Source of the DNA: a virus
Length of the DNA stretch: 32,901 nucleotides
IMG/VR virus record: IMGVR_UViG_3300022074_000196
Coordinates: 1 to 32,901 of that record
Reading direction: 5' to 3' (one strand)
Below the pieces are notes generated by a model. The model searched no databases. It saw nothing but the letters and a program-made list of their open reading frames with translations, and was not told the DNA's origin. Positions 13,414 through 22,595 of this stretch are shown here, one piece after another (position 1 is the first letter of the stretch; each line of letters opens with the position of its first letter). The translations under genes were made by a program, and so were the position numbers.

Positions 13414-13869
13414 CTAAAGCTCCTTTAAAAAACTTGTAAAAGCAAAAAGCAGGTAGAATCCCAGCGCGCTTAGTAACGACGCGATGCCAAAACCAAAATA
13501 ACGCTTTTGTTTTGCGATAATCTTTTCTCGCTCTTCCGCCTCCCGCTTGCGTTTCACGCGCATTCTTGCTTCAAAAGCTAAATAATCATCCCAAGAAAAT
13601 GTGGCGTATAAACGGACCATACTCTCTAGCTCTTTTCTTTGCTCTTTAATTTGGTGAAGGCTTATAAATTCTTCGAAGTCGTCTGTATTCTTACCCGCAA
13701 GCTTGCTCCACACACTCTTCTTTTTACGATTTCCCGCTGCTCGTAAATCCTCTTCGGCAGCGACCATATTTGAGAGACTCCCCAGCGCACTTGTAATGTC
13801 CTTTCCATGTAAAATTGTTTGTTTTATGACAGCAAAACCGGCATTAAACGCTGCAAGCTCAGCGAGCAT
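13414..13869 (-). CDS. Tail-anchored coiled-coil membrane protein
   Basis: The 151-aa protein starts MLAELAAFNAGFAVIKQTIL, has a basic region KKKSVWSKL, a long charged helix (ARMRVKRKREAEEREKIIAKQK) and a C-terminal membrane segment (FGFGIASLLSALGFYLLFAF, about 126-145). I recall proteins with the same N-terminus in marine phages, function unassigned. Its placement among lysis genes suggests a membrane or spanin-like accessory, which is inferred. The start shares a base with the upstream stop (TAATG). Confidence 0.75.
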   Translation of the reverse strand: MLAELAAFNAGFAVIKQTILHGKDITSALGSLSNMVAAEEDLRAAGNRKKKSVWSKLAGKNTDDFEEFISLHQIKEQRKELESMVRLYATFSWDDYLAFEARMRVKRKREAEEREKIIAKQKRYFGFGIASLLSALGFYLLFAFTSFLKEL

Positions 13870-14042
13870 TACGCCTCTCCAAAGCTAGATTTGCAAACCG
13901 TATCTGGTGGCACGTGATAAATTCGATCATACCAGTGAGCTGACGCCTCATCACATTTGTAATAACATGCTTGGTACAGCCAAGATCCGCCATTTGGCAC
14001 AAACATTTGCCCAAACGCTACGAAGACCAAAACACACGTCAC
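13869..14042 (-). CDS. Small Cys-containing secreted-like protein (57 aa)
   Basis: A 57-aa frame opens at GTG 14040-14042, overlapping the upstream stop (GTGA), and ends sharing a base with the next ATG. The first 14 residues are hydrophobic (TCVLVFVAFGQMFV), suggesting a short signal or membrane segment. The remainder carries three more cysteines (QACYYKC and TVCKSS) and the aromatic patch HWYDRIYHVPPD, indicating a disulphide-bonded periplasmic domain. Tight coupling on both sides argues that it is real. No family is recognised; an Rz1-like or inhibitor role is possible but unproven. Confidence 0.62.
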   Translation of the reverse strand: MTCVLVFVAFGQMFVPNGGSWLYQACYYKCDEASAHWYDRIYHVPPDTVCKSSFGEA

Positions 14043-14218
14043 GAACTGTACATACTGGCAATTAGTAGCAAAATGATTGCACCCGCTGATCCTATCATAA
14101 TGCTTTCCAGCCGCCGCAAGCGCGTGAGCACCTCTTCTGTCATTACTTCAAGTTTTATGACGCGCTCAGATAATTCATCTATTCTTTCGTGAGCGGAATT
14201 TACTGTGCGCTTGTCCAT
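14039..14218 (-). CDS. Coiled-coil, C-terminally anchored small protein (XhlA-like)
   Basis: The 59-aa protein has a leucine/valine heptad helix (RIDELSERVIKLEVMTEEVL) followed by a C-terminal membrane segment (IGSAGAIILLLIASMY). This is the layout of haemolysin XhlA-type lysis proteins. ATG 14218 overlaps the stop of the upstream gene (TAATG), so I prefer it to a six-codon extension. It sits in the lysis cassette and may form part of the membrane lesion or regulate the holin. Confidence 0.68.
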   Translation of the reverse strand: MDKRTVNSAHERIDELSERVIKLEVMTEEVLTRLRRLESIMIGSAGAIILLLIASMYSS

Positions 14219-14511
14219 TACCATTTCCCTTCCCATGCGCGCAGCTTGCTAAACTCTCCGCTCATAAGTTTACGGTTAATGACTTCGTTGACTGCGTTTG
14301 TGTCATGCCATTGCACCCCAGCTTCTTTTAGCCAGTTGCCAACCAAGTTCATGTCAATATTGCCAAGGTATTTGTAGTCAGAGCCAAACTTATTGTCAGC
14401 AACCTGGCGACCGTACTCCGTATCTTTAACCATGACGTCAGCGTCGAAGGTGCGCTTAACAATTATGTCGTCGCCATCAAATGATACTTCCTCGCTTATT
14501 TTGCTGCTCAT
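14218..14511 (-). CDS. Hypothetical protein downstream of capsid gene
   Basis: A 97-aa soluble protein with beta-strand-like start (EVSFDGDDIIVKRTFDADVM) and a helical end (NAVNEVINRKLMSGEFSKLR). No family is recognised. It lies just after the capsid terminator, so it begins the lysis segment and could be transcribed by readthrough or from its own promoter. It ends WEGKW and overlaps the coiled-coil gene by one base. Confidence 0.68.
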   Translation of the reverse strand: MSSKISEEVSFDGDDIIVKRTFDADVMVKDTEYGRQVADNKFGSDYKYLGNIDMNLVGNWLKEAGVQWHDTNAVNEVINRKLMSGEFSKLRAWEGKW

Positions 14512-14540
14512 TCAATACCTCATATATTTCAGGTCTTGGA

Positions 14541-14567
14541 CAAAAGGGCAGGACCGGAGCCCTGCCC
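14541..14567 (-). terminator. Rho-independent terminator after the capsid gene
   Basis: A perfect 7-bp GC-rich stem (GGGCAGG at 14546-14552, CCTGCCC at 14561-14567) with an 8-base loop is followed on the minus strand by TTTT (14542-14545). It begins about ten bases after the major capsid stop. It probably limits transcription into the lysis genes, consistent with capsid protein being needed in great excess. Confidence 0.75.
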
Positions 14568-14576
14568 ATAGTTTAG

Positions 14577-15530
14577 TTATGACGTAGTGCAGTCTGCAAC
14601 AATTCCTGATGATTTTTCAGACTTGACGCAGAGAGTCGCCTCGTAGGTAATTTGTCTCATTTCTGCATCGCCCGTCTTCGCAAGTTCTACATTTTTGTAA
14701 GGACGTAGTTCTGCTATTTCAAACATATCGTCTTGTAAAATGAACACATCGCGAGATCTATTTTGGCGCGATGGTTGGAAAGTTACTTGGCCCCATGGGG
14801 TCAGATATATTGAAAGCGAGTTGACGACGCGCTCTTCAGTAGCAACCACGTTTGCTCTTTGATTATTGTTTCCAGTAAACCCGAGCGCCTTGTTCATCTG
14901 AAACGGGCTGAGGTATACCGTGTTGGGCTCCCCTCCCTCGGTCCAGATAGACTGCATCACGCTATCAAAATCGGCCTGCGCAAACACGGTCGCAGAGCCA
15001 TCTGTGCGCGTATCTGTGCCATCACCCGTCGGCGCTGCACCACCAGATCCGACATTAGATTGGTTTGTTTTAATCCAAGCGCCGAGCCCAGCCATTTTAC
15101 GCGCAGTTGTAGCGTTACCCCCCACTTTTGCTTGATTCAAAAATAAGGCACGTTCGAAATCAAGACGCATTTCTTTACCCATCTTTAAGACTTCGTGGGC
15201 CATCGCACGCTGCTTACCGGCATAGTTTAAGCCAATATCAGTATCTGACACAATACAGGCGTCTTTTAGAATTTGCGTTCGATTTGTGAGACGAACAGCC
15301 TGAGTTTTTGCGCTGGCTGTAGTTTCATCGCCTTCAATGTGGGCATTGTCCGCGCTTGACCGCAACGTCTCGCTGAGCCATTCAACAAGTGTATTCTGCG
15401 CCGATGTTTTGCGGCAACGAGTTGTGAATGGCACGGACTCTGGGTCGATGTTTGTGATGATGTCAGACAAATCTTCACGTATCATATTAGACTGATCATA
15501 ACTGTCGAAGGTATTTGCTTTCTGGGCCAT
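14577..15530 (-). CDS. Major capsid protein, SU10-like (HK97 fold)
   Basis: The 317-aa protein matches the SU10/DUF5309 family of major heads: DLSDIITNIDPESVPFTTRC near the N-terminus, then TEWLSETLR-type region (VEWLSETL), THRTQILKD-type region (RLTNRTQILKDACIVSDT), and a C-terminal strand region RDVFILQDDMFEIAELRPYK. It forms the icosahedral shell. The length is normal. ATG has AGGAGC seven bases upstream. It follows a scaffold gene and precedes a terminator, the standard place for a highly expressed capsid gene. Confidence 0.93.
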   Translation of the reverse strand: MAQKANTFDSYDQSNMIREDLSDIITNIDPESVPFTTRCRKTSAQNTLVEWLSETLRSSADNAHIEGDETTASAKTQAVRLTNRTQILKDACIVSDTDIGLNYAGKQRAMAHEVLKMGKEMRLDFERALFLNQAKVGGNATTARKMAGLGAWIKTNQSNVGSGGAAPTGDGTDTRTDGSATVFAQADFDSVMQSIWTEGGEPNTVYLSPFQMNKALGFTGNNNQRANVVATEERVVNSLSIYLTPWGQVTFQPSRQNRSRDVFILQDDMFEIAELRPYKNVELAKTGDAEMRQITYEATLCVKSEKSSGIVADCTTS

Positions 15531-15553
15531 TGTGCGGCTCCTGTATTAAAGTG

Positions 15554-16516
15554 TTAGTTTGGATTGTTCAGCAGAAGATCAATGGCGTCTGAAACTTTGC
15601 CACTTTTCTTTAGCCGATCAAGTTGCTTTTGGCGGGTGGCTGCTTGGCGTACGCCCGGTTTCTTTTTCGCTCCAACTTTAACAGGATTGACCTTGGCGGC
15701 TGGCTTCTTTGCCTTGCCGCGTTTTTCAACAAGCTGCCGATATTTACGCGCGTCATTCAACGCTCGAAAGTATCGAGCATCTGCAACCTGACCAATTTCT
15801 TCCGCAGTAAATCCGTAATACTGGCCGACGTCAAAAAGCTGTTTTTTCACAACCTCCGACTTCTGTTTGTCTGCCATCTCAGGAATATACTGCGTTAAAA
15901 TCTCAGCTTGCTCTCGCAAATAAGCAGTATGTGCTTGGCTTTCTTGCTCTTGCCGCTGTTGTTGCAGTAGCTGCGCCTTTTGCACTTGTTGGTCATATGC
16001 CGCTTTCTCCGTATCAAACTTGGCTTTTTGCTCAACGTATCCCAGTGGGTCAGCATTAAAGTCCTCAATTGATGGCGGGGTGGGCGGTTTTAATCCGTCT
16101 TGCTGAAGCTGCTGGTAGAATCCGAGAGTTTGATCTCGCAGCTTTTGATATGCCTCACGTTCCTCAGCAAGCGTTTTGGCTTCCTGAGCGTTTTTTTGCA
16201 TAGTTTGCGTTATGTGGTCTTGCCCAGCGTATGATTGTTTCAAAGCATCAAGAGTTACTTTTTTCCACTCGCCATTTGATTTGACGTCAAAAAGTTCTGG
16301 CTCTGAAGTATCTTTTTCTAGGTCTTCGTCAGTTAACTCAAAGTCCTCGCCTTCCAGATCTTCGTCTGTAAGCTCTAACTCTTCATCTTGCTGTTCGTCA
16401 GCAGAAGCCTCGATTTCCTCGGAGGTTGTTTCTGTCTGTTCTTCATCCGTTGCCTCTTGTATTTCTGGTGTTGTCAAAAGTTGTTCAACGGCTTGGTCGA
16501 TAGTCGTGCTTTCCAC
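15554..16516 (-). CDS. Capsid scaffold protein
   Basis: The 320-aa protein is acidic in its first 100 residues (ELTDEDLEGEDFELTDEDLE), Gln-rich and helical in the middle (about 115-210), and basic at the C-terminus (KRGKAKKPAAKVNPVKVGAK). This acidic/coiled-coil/basic design is typical of scaffolds, whose basic tail binds the shell. It directly precedes the capsid gene. The start is GTG, with AGGAAATAGGAAC in front, four bases after the preceding stop. A repeated ELTDEDLE motif occurs twice at about 48-67. Confidence 0.85.
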   Translation of the reverse strand: MESTTIDQAVEQLLTTPEIQEATDEEQTETTSEEIEASADEQQDEELELTDEDLEGEDFELTDEDLEKDTSEPELFDVKSNGEWKKVTLDALKQSYAGQDHITQTMQKNAQEAKTLAEEREAYQKLRDQTLGFYQQLQQDGLKPPTPPSIEDFNADPLGYVEQKAKFDTEKAAYDQQVQKAQLLQQQRQEQESQAHTAYLREQAEILTQYIPEMADKQKSEVVKKQLFDVGQYYGFTAEEIGQVADARYFRALNDARKYRQLVEKRGKAKKPAAKVNPVKVGAKKKPGVRQAATRQKQLDRLKKSGKVSDAIDLLLNNPN

Positions 16517-16520
16517 GTTC

Positions 16521-16754
16521 CTATTTCCTGTTCTCTATGAGCTCTGCTGCTTCTGCAGCGTCAAGCTCTGCCTCAATTAAATTCAGCGCACGCACCATCG
16601 CGTGCGCGTCTTCGCGGATCTCAACATCGTTGGAGCCACTTGAGAGAAAATGATTGATTTGCTTTTGACGCACGGATGCTACGAACTGCAAAAAAGCAGT
16701 ATCATCTCGTAGTCTACGGGCCTCATTAGCATTGATCATAACGTTTACGCTCAT
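16521..16754 (-). CDS. Small protein between portal and scaffold
   Basis: A 77-aa helical protein (NANEARRLRDDTAFLQFVAS, then AHAMVRALNLIEAELDAAEA). Small helical proteins are commonly seen at this place in podovirus head operons; the role is not known to me, perhaps in portal or scaffold assembly. It ends five bases before the scaffold GTG, whose ribosome site lies within its last codons, so it is coupled to scaffold translation. Confidence 0.72.
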   Translation of the reverse strand: MSVNVMINANEARRLRDDTAFLQFVASVRQKQINHFLSSGSNDVEIREDAHAMVRALNLIEAELDAAEAAELIENRK

Positions 16755-16802
16755 AAGCTGAAAATATCATGGGCTAGAGCGTTGACCAAAAATTAAGGAC
16801 GT

Positions 16803-18860
16803 TTAATTGCGCGGCGCTCGCTGTTCAGCGCGTATAGACTCTACGTCCAGAGCCTGGCTGTACTTTCCTGCAAGCTGCGCTGCGTCTGTAATAAGCTCTT
16901 GAGCCATCTTATCGCGCTCGAGATCGTCCTGCATCATCATCTTTTGTTGATCTAGTTGCAGCTTTGCCATGTCTGTTTGCATTTTTGTCTGCGCCTTCAT
17001 CTGCTCTGCCTGCATCATTACAGTCGCCGGATCAGGCCGCTGTGCTTGCTGTTGAGCCATCGCTGCCTGCTGTTGTTGCTGCATTTGCAGCATCTGTGCC
17101 TCAATTTCTGGAGTAAGTGGGGCAAAGTATCTGTCAGGATTACGCACGCCTTGAGTTGATAGCATGTCAGCTAAAGTGTTGCGAATGTTGGTCATACTGA
17201 CCAGCCCGTTCATTGGCCCCATGCTTTGATAAATTTGCATCTGCATCTGCAGGGCTTGTTGAAGTGCAGCCGCACGCTCAGCCTCTCTGCCAGTGCCGAG
17301 CCCGACGTTTATTTCCATGTCCATGTTTTCCCACACACGAGGATCGACCGGAATAAACTGTCCGTTCAAGCGCATATATTTTTTTTCATCTGTATTCTTT
17401 CTCAGGAGCCGCATTAGAAGACCGTACAGATCACGTAAGCCTTCTGCTAGGTTTCGCACCATCACTTCTGTTTGACCTGCTGCAGCCTCTACAGAAGCCG
17501 TTACAGCCGCCTTCGTCGTGGACTGCAATGCGTCAGGATTCAGCGCGAGATTGTTTGTAACGCCTGTCTTTTGCTCGACCAACTTATCTAGATACTGCAA
17601 TGCGTTAAGGGTTTGACCGGCTGCAAAAGGGACACTGAGAGCCTGTACAGCGCCGGGCTGGCGCATTCTTACTAAGCCGCCTAACTCCCCGTTCAATAAG
17701 TCTGGCACGCTGACCTGGCCCTCTATAAAGGCCATGCGCGGATTATTAGTTAAGGCAACGTTGTTTAAGATTCCACGCAGAATTGACGTAGCTGCATCCT
17801 GATCCTCAACAACCATCTCAACCAAGCTTTTGCCATAGAAAGTGTGTGGCTCTGGGATTGGTTCTAGCTTAATAAAAGGGATCTCGTCGCACTCTTCATA
17901 ATCAAGGATTTCATACGACGTGCCACCAAGTAAAAACTTATATAGCACCGGAATGCCCGTGCCATCTATATCCAACTTCATGTAGCATTCTGTAATCGTG
18001 ACGCGCTTAATTGCTGGGTCGTAATTATCATCGTCGTCCAAGCCATCGTAATAGCCTCGGCGTGAACGCTTTTCCTCTTCGATCGTATCTGTACCGCCTT
18101 CAAAACTGCTTAAACCAAAGATAATCTCTGGGTCAAAGCCCATTTGCACAACATCGCCTGCGCTCATTTCTGTTCTATGCACAACAGCGACCGCATCGTC
18201 AAAAGTGGATGCTGAGCTAGAAATGTAAAATTCTTCTGGCGGGACGCACTCCATGCGGATTTCGCCCTTGCGAAATTCCTTGCTGACCTTGCAGGAAAAG
18301 ACCGGCTGCTCGACATCCATGCCAAACTCATCGAGCTGCATCCGCATTTCCATTTCCTGCGAGATAACAGTGACATCTGGGTCGTCGGTGAGGTAGTTTA
18401 GCTCGTCTTCTGATAGGTCGGTGTAGGTGTAAGTTTTTGCGCTTACATCATCAGCGTGATAAACCTTAACGATGCCCTGCGCCTTTACTAAACTGTCTGT
18501 GATAGCCTCTTGCAGTACTTTGAATCCATGCAGCGTTTGGAAAGTGTGGTGCACCATTTCGGTGCATTGCTGCGCCATAGCGACCTGCTGCGGGTTGTTT
18601 GGTATAAACTCGCACGGGCGCGAACTTGTCATAAACACACGCATAATTGAAGGTAGAACCTGGCGCACAACATCACGGCATTTCGTGCTTACGCAACTCG
18701 ACGTGTTTTCCTCGAAGGACAGGTAGGTGTTACCATCGTAGTAATCCTGATACTTTATCCGCTTAGGACTTATCTCAGCTTCTACATGATCGACACAATC
18801 CTCAATCGCTTGCCTAACAATGGATTGGATCTCGCGTTCATCTTTCGGTTCTGGCTGCAT
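16803..18860 (-). CDS. Portal protein
   Basis: The 685-aa protein is a podovirus-type portal. The N-terminal part (KRIKYQDYYDGNTY, TKCRDVVRQVLPSIMRVFMT) and the helical C-terminus with long Gln/Met-rich stretches (about 595-660, QMQQQQQAAMAQQQAQ) match head-tail connectors of this type. It forms the dodecameric ring through which DNA is packaged and ejected, and is the docking site for TerL. The core (TFYGKSLVEMVVEDQDAATS at about 343-362) contains the stem region. It ends about 50 bases before the next gene. The length is normal. Confidence 0.93.
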   Translation of the reverse strand: MQPEPKDEREIQSIVRQAIEDCVDHVEAEISPKRIKYQDYYDGNTYLSFEENTSSCVSTKCRDVVRQVLPSIMRVFMTSSRPCEFIPNNPQQVAMAQQCTEMVHHTFQTLHGFKVLQEAITDSLVKAQGIVKVYHADDVSAKTYTYTDLSEDELNYLTDDPDVTVISQEMEMRMQLDEFGMDVEQPVFSCKVSKEFRKGEIRMECVPPEEFYISSSASTFDDAVAVVHRTEMSAGDVVQMGFDPEIIFGLSSFEGGTDTIEEEKRSRRGYYDGLDDDDNYDPAIKRVTITECYMKLDIDGTGIPVLYKFLLGGTSYEILDYEECDEIPFIKLEPIPEPHTFYGKSLVEMVVEDQDAATSILRGILNNVALTNNPRMAFIEGQVSVPDLLNGELGGLVRMRQPGAVQALSVPFAAGQTLNALQYLDKLVEQKTGVTNNLALNPDALQSTTKAAVTASVEAAAGQTEVMVRNLAEGLRDLYGLLMRLLRKNTDEKKYMRLNGQFIPVDPRVWENMDMEINVGLGTGREAERAAALQQALQMQMQIYQSMGPMNGLVSMTNIRNTLADMLSTQGVRNPDRYFAPLTPEIEAQMLQMQQQQQAAMAQQQAQRPDPATVMMQAEQMKAQTKMQTDMAKLQLDQQKMMMQDDLERDKMAQELITDAAQLAGKYSQALDVESIRAEQRAPRN

Positions 18861-18867
18861 AAATCAC

Positions 18868-21054
18868 CTATAATGGGCCCAAGGAAAGGCCAGTTGTTCT
18901 TTTTAGTTGTTCCAGCATTGGGTTTTGTACTTCTGGCGACCCCATAACCGCAGATCCAGCGCCTGCGCCTGCGCCTTGCGCTCTTGGTGTTGTCAGCGCT
19001 CTGTTAGCACTCTGCACTCGCGCAGCACCATACGCACCCCTAAGCATATTTGTACCAACGACGCGAGTTGCAAATTGACCAAAATTAGTTGCGCCGAGTG
19101 AGGTTGCTAAACGCCCCAAAATATTAAAAGCTGCGTTTGCGCTGTTAGAAGCATTTGTTGCTCCACCCGTTGCCCGTGCAGAAACGTTAGCAAACTGCAA
19201 CATTAAATCTCGCTCTGGTTTTGTAAAAAGCGCTTTTAACAATGCTGGGTTATTATCCATAAGCTTTACAAATTCACGACGAAAGCTGACGCCAGAAAAT
19301 TGATCTGTACCGCCAATTGCCTTTTTACCTGCGGCTGCAATTCTCATAAATGCCTCTTGCCTAATTTGGTTAAATTCTTCCGCAGGCAATTGACGTTTTA
19401 AGGCGAGAATGTTGCTTACCATTTTTGGGTTAGTAGACAATTTATTCGTCGCCACATTGAAGAGTGTATTTGATGCTGCTTCTGGCGATACTCTGAGCTG
19501 CCCATCTGTGCTTAAAACATTTAAAATGTAATTTGGCGTGCCAGACTTTGCTTTCCACACACTGCCAAAATCTTTGTAATTTTTAACAGCAGATCTCCAC
19601 CGCTGCGCAGTTGCCTCATCACCATAAATCAACGCGTTTTCCATTGCGTCGGTTAGCTTTTCATCAAGGAGCTTTTTTAGCTTGATTGCTGCACCGCCAT
19701 CTACGCCACCTTCATCCGCTAAATTTGTGACGCGAGTACGATACTCAAATAAATCTCTTATACTGCCACCACGCGAAATTACTTCATCTAGCTCGCTTAC
19801 AGCCTTTGCTGTTTTTGGTATATTGGAAAAATCATAGTTTTGCTGTAATTCTGTTATTACAGTTTGCACAATGTTTAACCCTGCGTCCTCATCTAAAAAC
19901 GCTTTTCCTGATTGCCGAGCAGCATTAAACATATCATCGGCTTGTTTTTGCGCAGCTTGTCTCTGCGTCGTTAAAGCTTCTTGCGCAGCTCTACCGGCAT
20001 CTCCAATTTCAGAAATTATTGGCGAGCCTTTGGCTACTTGCGTTTGAATTTCTTGAACATTTTGACCAATTGCATCTTGCGTTTTTGCGCGTTGACCCAT
20101 CATCATATTTTCAGCAGTTTGGCCATATGCTCCAGAAGCGGCTGCATCCTCAAACAATTGTTGACCTTTTGACCCGGTAACAGCGCCAGCAGTCAATGGA
20201 ACTGACACTGGAAGAGTTTGCGACTCTGAGATGCGCGCAGCTTCAGTTGGATCAATGCCTCTAGCTACTTGCTTGTTAATACTTTCTAAAGCTTCCATCG
20301 TTACACTGCTAGGATCAAGACCAGCATCACGTAATTGCTTTTCAAACCTCGGACGTAGTTTTCCCGTCTTGTCAAAAATAGCATTAGGATTGCTACGAAA
20401 TGCGCCTAGTAATTTTCCTGCAACATCCGCAACTTTGGCACCGATAGCTCCACCCGCAGCGCCTGCAGGTAAATCACCTACTTGAAAACGATCGCCCGAC
20501 AATTTAGAGCTTAGAAGCTCAACGAGGCCAGCATCAGTTAATCCAATTAATCCACCTCCCAACATGCCTGTAGTTGGCAAGCCTAATAAACCGCCTGTCA
20601 TTGCAGTGGCCTGTCCAAGTGTAACTGCTCCAGCAGCCTGCATAAGATCAGTAACGTCTAAACCTTGAGGGTTTGGATAAAACCGCGTGAATTGTTGCGT
20701 CGGTTTGCCGTCTTTATATATTGGCGAAATTACAACCAAATTGCCAAAGCTATCTTTATCAAACTGTGCCTCAGGTATAATTTTTGAAATACCTGCTTTT
20801 AATCTGTCATCGCTTGCAGTTGTCGCAAGCAATGTAACCATGTCTTTAGCTTTACCCATAGGCAAACCAAGATTTGCGCCGGTTGCTAAGGGTATATTAT
20901 TCTCTTTTTGGTTACCCATAAGAAAATCGCCAGTACGCTGCATAAACGAGCGGTCATCTTTTTTAAAATAATTTGAAAGCGCTGCAGAAATTTCTGCATC
21001 TGACATATCGTCTGGAAATTCAAAAATCTCGTTTTCTACTTGAACGCGCTGCAT
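18868..21054 (-). CDS. Large internal virion (ejection) protein
   Basis: The 728-aa protein starts with a sequence typical of phage ejection proteins (FEFPDDMSDAEISAAL), followed by a Gly/Ala-rich segment of about 60 residues (roughly 138-215) that could cross a membrane, then long helical coiled segments and a Gly/Ala-rich end. It is encoded between the portal and a muramidase-bearing protein, where internal virion proteins are found. By analogy with T7 gp14-16 it would leave the capsid with the DNA and help to form a channel in the host envelope. This role is inferred from architecture and context. Confidence 0.78.
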   Translation of the reverse strand: MQRVQVENEIFEFPDDMSDAEISAALSNYFKKDDRSFMQRTGDFLMGNQKENNIPLATGANLGLPMGKAKDMVTLLATTASDDRLKAGISKIIPEAQFDKDSFGNLVVISPIYKDGKPTQQFTRFYPNPQGLDVTDLMQAAGAVTLGQATAMTGGLLGLPTTGMLGGGLIGLTDAGLVELLSSKLSGDRFQVGDLPAGAAGGAIGAKVADVAGKLLGAFRSNPNAIFDKTGKLRPRFEKQLRDAGLDPSSVTMEALESINKQVARGIDPTEAARISESQTLPVSVPLTAGAVTGSKGQQLFEDAAASGAYGQTAENMMMGQRAKTQDAIGQNVQEIQTQVAKGSPIISEIGDAGRAAQEALTTQRQAAQKQADDMFNAARQSGKAFLDEDAGLNIVQTVITELQQNYDFSNIPKTAKAVSELDEVISRGGSIRDLFEYRTRVTNLADEGGVDGGAAIKLKKLLDEKLTDAMENALIYGDEATAQRWRSAVKNYKDFGSVWKAKSGTPNYILNVLSTDGQLRVSPEAASNTLFNVATNKLSTNPKMVSNILALKRQLPAEEFNQIRQEAFMRIAAAGKKAIGGTDQFSGVSFRREFVKLMDNNPALLKALFTKPERDLMLQFANVSARATGGATNASNSANAAFNILGRLATSLGATNFGQFATRVVGTNMLRGAYGAARVQSANRALTTPRAQGAGAGAGSAVMGSPEVQNPMLEQLKRTTGLSLGPL

Positions 21055-22595
21055 TATTCAAAACTCCCTGTTTCGGGGTTCCATTTTCTAATCGGCAATT
21101 GAGAAGGCTGCGATGTGTTACTGCCATATTTATTAAGCAAATCTCGAACTTGCACCGGTATAGTTGACTCCTGTTCTAGTGCAGCTATCGCGTCATTTGC
21201 ATCCTGTAGCGTAAATTTATCGTTTGTTTGGTATTCTCGAACAATATTTGCTCGCTCTAAATTATATCTTTGTTTTGCTATCATAACTGAAAGAATAGCT
21301 TGATTTGCTTCACGTGAGTTTTGTAGAGAACCAAGAGAATTTAGCATTGCATCAAATTCTAAGTCAGACGTCGCCCCTGACCCTTCTACGCGCAAAGTGG
21401 GCGCAACTCGCGTCACAATTGATTGGCGCAACGCTGCAATATCATTAAAAGAAGGAAAGCGTTGTGCCAGTGCGCCGGTTAGAAATCCAGATGGAGCCAA
21501 GCGTGCTAATTCTTCCAGAACATTTAAATCTCGTAAGGCTTGAGACGCAGCGCTGCCAGATACCAAAAACTCAGCAAAGTCCTTGCCTTGCGCTTCCATA
21601 AGCTTCTCTTTAAGCTTATCCTCTGGATTGTTGGCACCGGGCATATTTATATTAGTACCAGCCCCGCCAACTTTACTTATTTTGATGTCGCCTTGTGGGC
21701 TTTTAATTACATTATATAAACCGTCTGCAATTTCAGTGCCTGGATAGAGTTTTCGCAGCTCTTCAGCGCTCATAACGTTTTTTGTATCAGCAGTAGCTTG
21801 GCCTATATTATAATTTAATAAAGTGGTCATGGCTTCTCTTGGGTTTATTGAGCCTGCAGTAACTGCCTCTAATATTTGCTGTGCAATTGGATCGCCTGCT
21901 GCAGCTCTTCCTTTGAGAACGTCTACTGTTCTATTTCTGTTGACTATATCTCTCTGCGAGTCGATTTGGTTCTGCATGTCCATCCGAAGCTCTGGCATGA
22001 TCAGCGCGTTTAAACTTTGCGCAAACTGCAGACGCCTAAGTCTTGCTTGCTCATCTTCAAGAGTGCGCGGGGCACCACCACCAAAAATGCTCTGCAACAA
22101 ACCGCCTCTAGCTTGTGTTTGATTATTAGGCTGCATTTTATTTGCCTCCATAAAATTGAACAATCCTGGCGCTGTCAGCGGCTTTGGACCTTGGTTTGTT
22201 GCGCTCGCTTTATTCATAGCTTTGACTGCGCCAGGAAAAGCTGCTTGGCCTTGGCTTTCATAGATCGCGCGACCTAACTTGTCTTGAATGTCTTTTGAAA
22301 AAACAGTATCGCCAGGCAAATTTAATCTTTTTGCAAAATCACGCAGGGTTCTGCCAACAATTTGGAAAAAACCCATTGGCGTTGCTACTTCTTTTTTGGG
22401 GTTTAAACGCTTTACATATTGGCCATATGCTCCTGATGGGTCGCTGAACTTGTACAACTCATCCAACGTCATTTGACTGACGTTTGTACCTTCAAACGGC
22501 TTGCCCGGCATTTGAGAATTATTAAACAGCGTGTCGTAACTGCCGCGTGGATTTTCGCCCAACCGAATGAATTTCAGAAATTCATCAAATGTCAT
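21054..22595 (-). CDS. Internal virion protein with N-terminal muramidase-like domain
   Basis: The first 120 or so residues of this 513-aa protein resemble phage lysozyme-like domains. There is an acidic residue at E14 (IRLGENPRGSYDTLF), then VSQMTLDELYKF, the conserved ATPMGFFQIVGRTLRDFAKR (71-90) and GDTVFSKDIQD. The rest is a helical body. It probably opens peptidoglycan locally during DNA entry, distinct from the GH108 endolysin used at exit. The stop overlaps the next ATG (TAATG) and the start overlaps the upstream gene (ATGA). Confidence 0.84.
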   Translation of the reverse strand: MTFDEFLKFIRLGENPRGSYDTLFNNSQMPGKPFEGTNVSQMTLDELYKFSDPSGAYGQYVKRLNPKKEVATPMGFFQIVGRTLRDFAKRLNLPGDTVFSKDIQDKLGRAIYESQGQAAFPGAVKAMNKASATNQGPKPLTAPGLFNFMEANKMQPNNQTQARGGLLQSIFGGGAPRTLEDEQARLRRLQFAQSLNALIMPELRMDMQNQIDSQRDIVNRNRTVDVLKGRAAAGDPIAQQILEAVTAGSINPREAMTTLLNYNIGQATADTKNVMSAEELRKLYPGTEIADGLYNVIKSPQGDIKISKVGGAGTNINMPGANNPEDKLKEKLMEAQGKDFAEFLVSGSAASQALRDLNVLEELARLAPSGFLTGALAQRFPSFNDIAALRQSIVTRVAPTLRVEGSGATSDLEFDAMLNSLGSLQNSREANQAILSVMIAKQRYNLERANIVREYQTNDKFTLQDANDAIAALEQESTIPVQVRDLLNKYGSNTSQPSQLPIRKWNPETGSFE

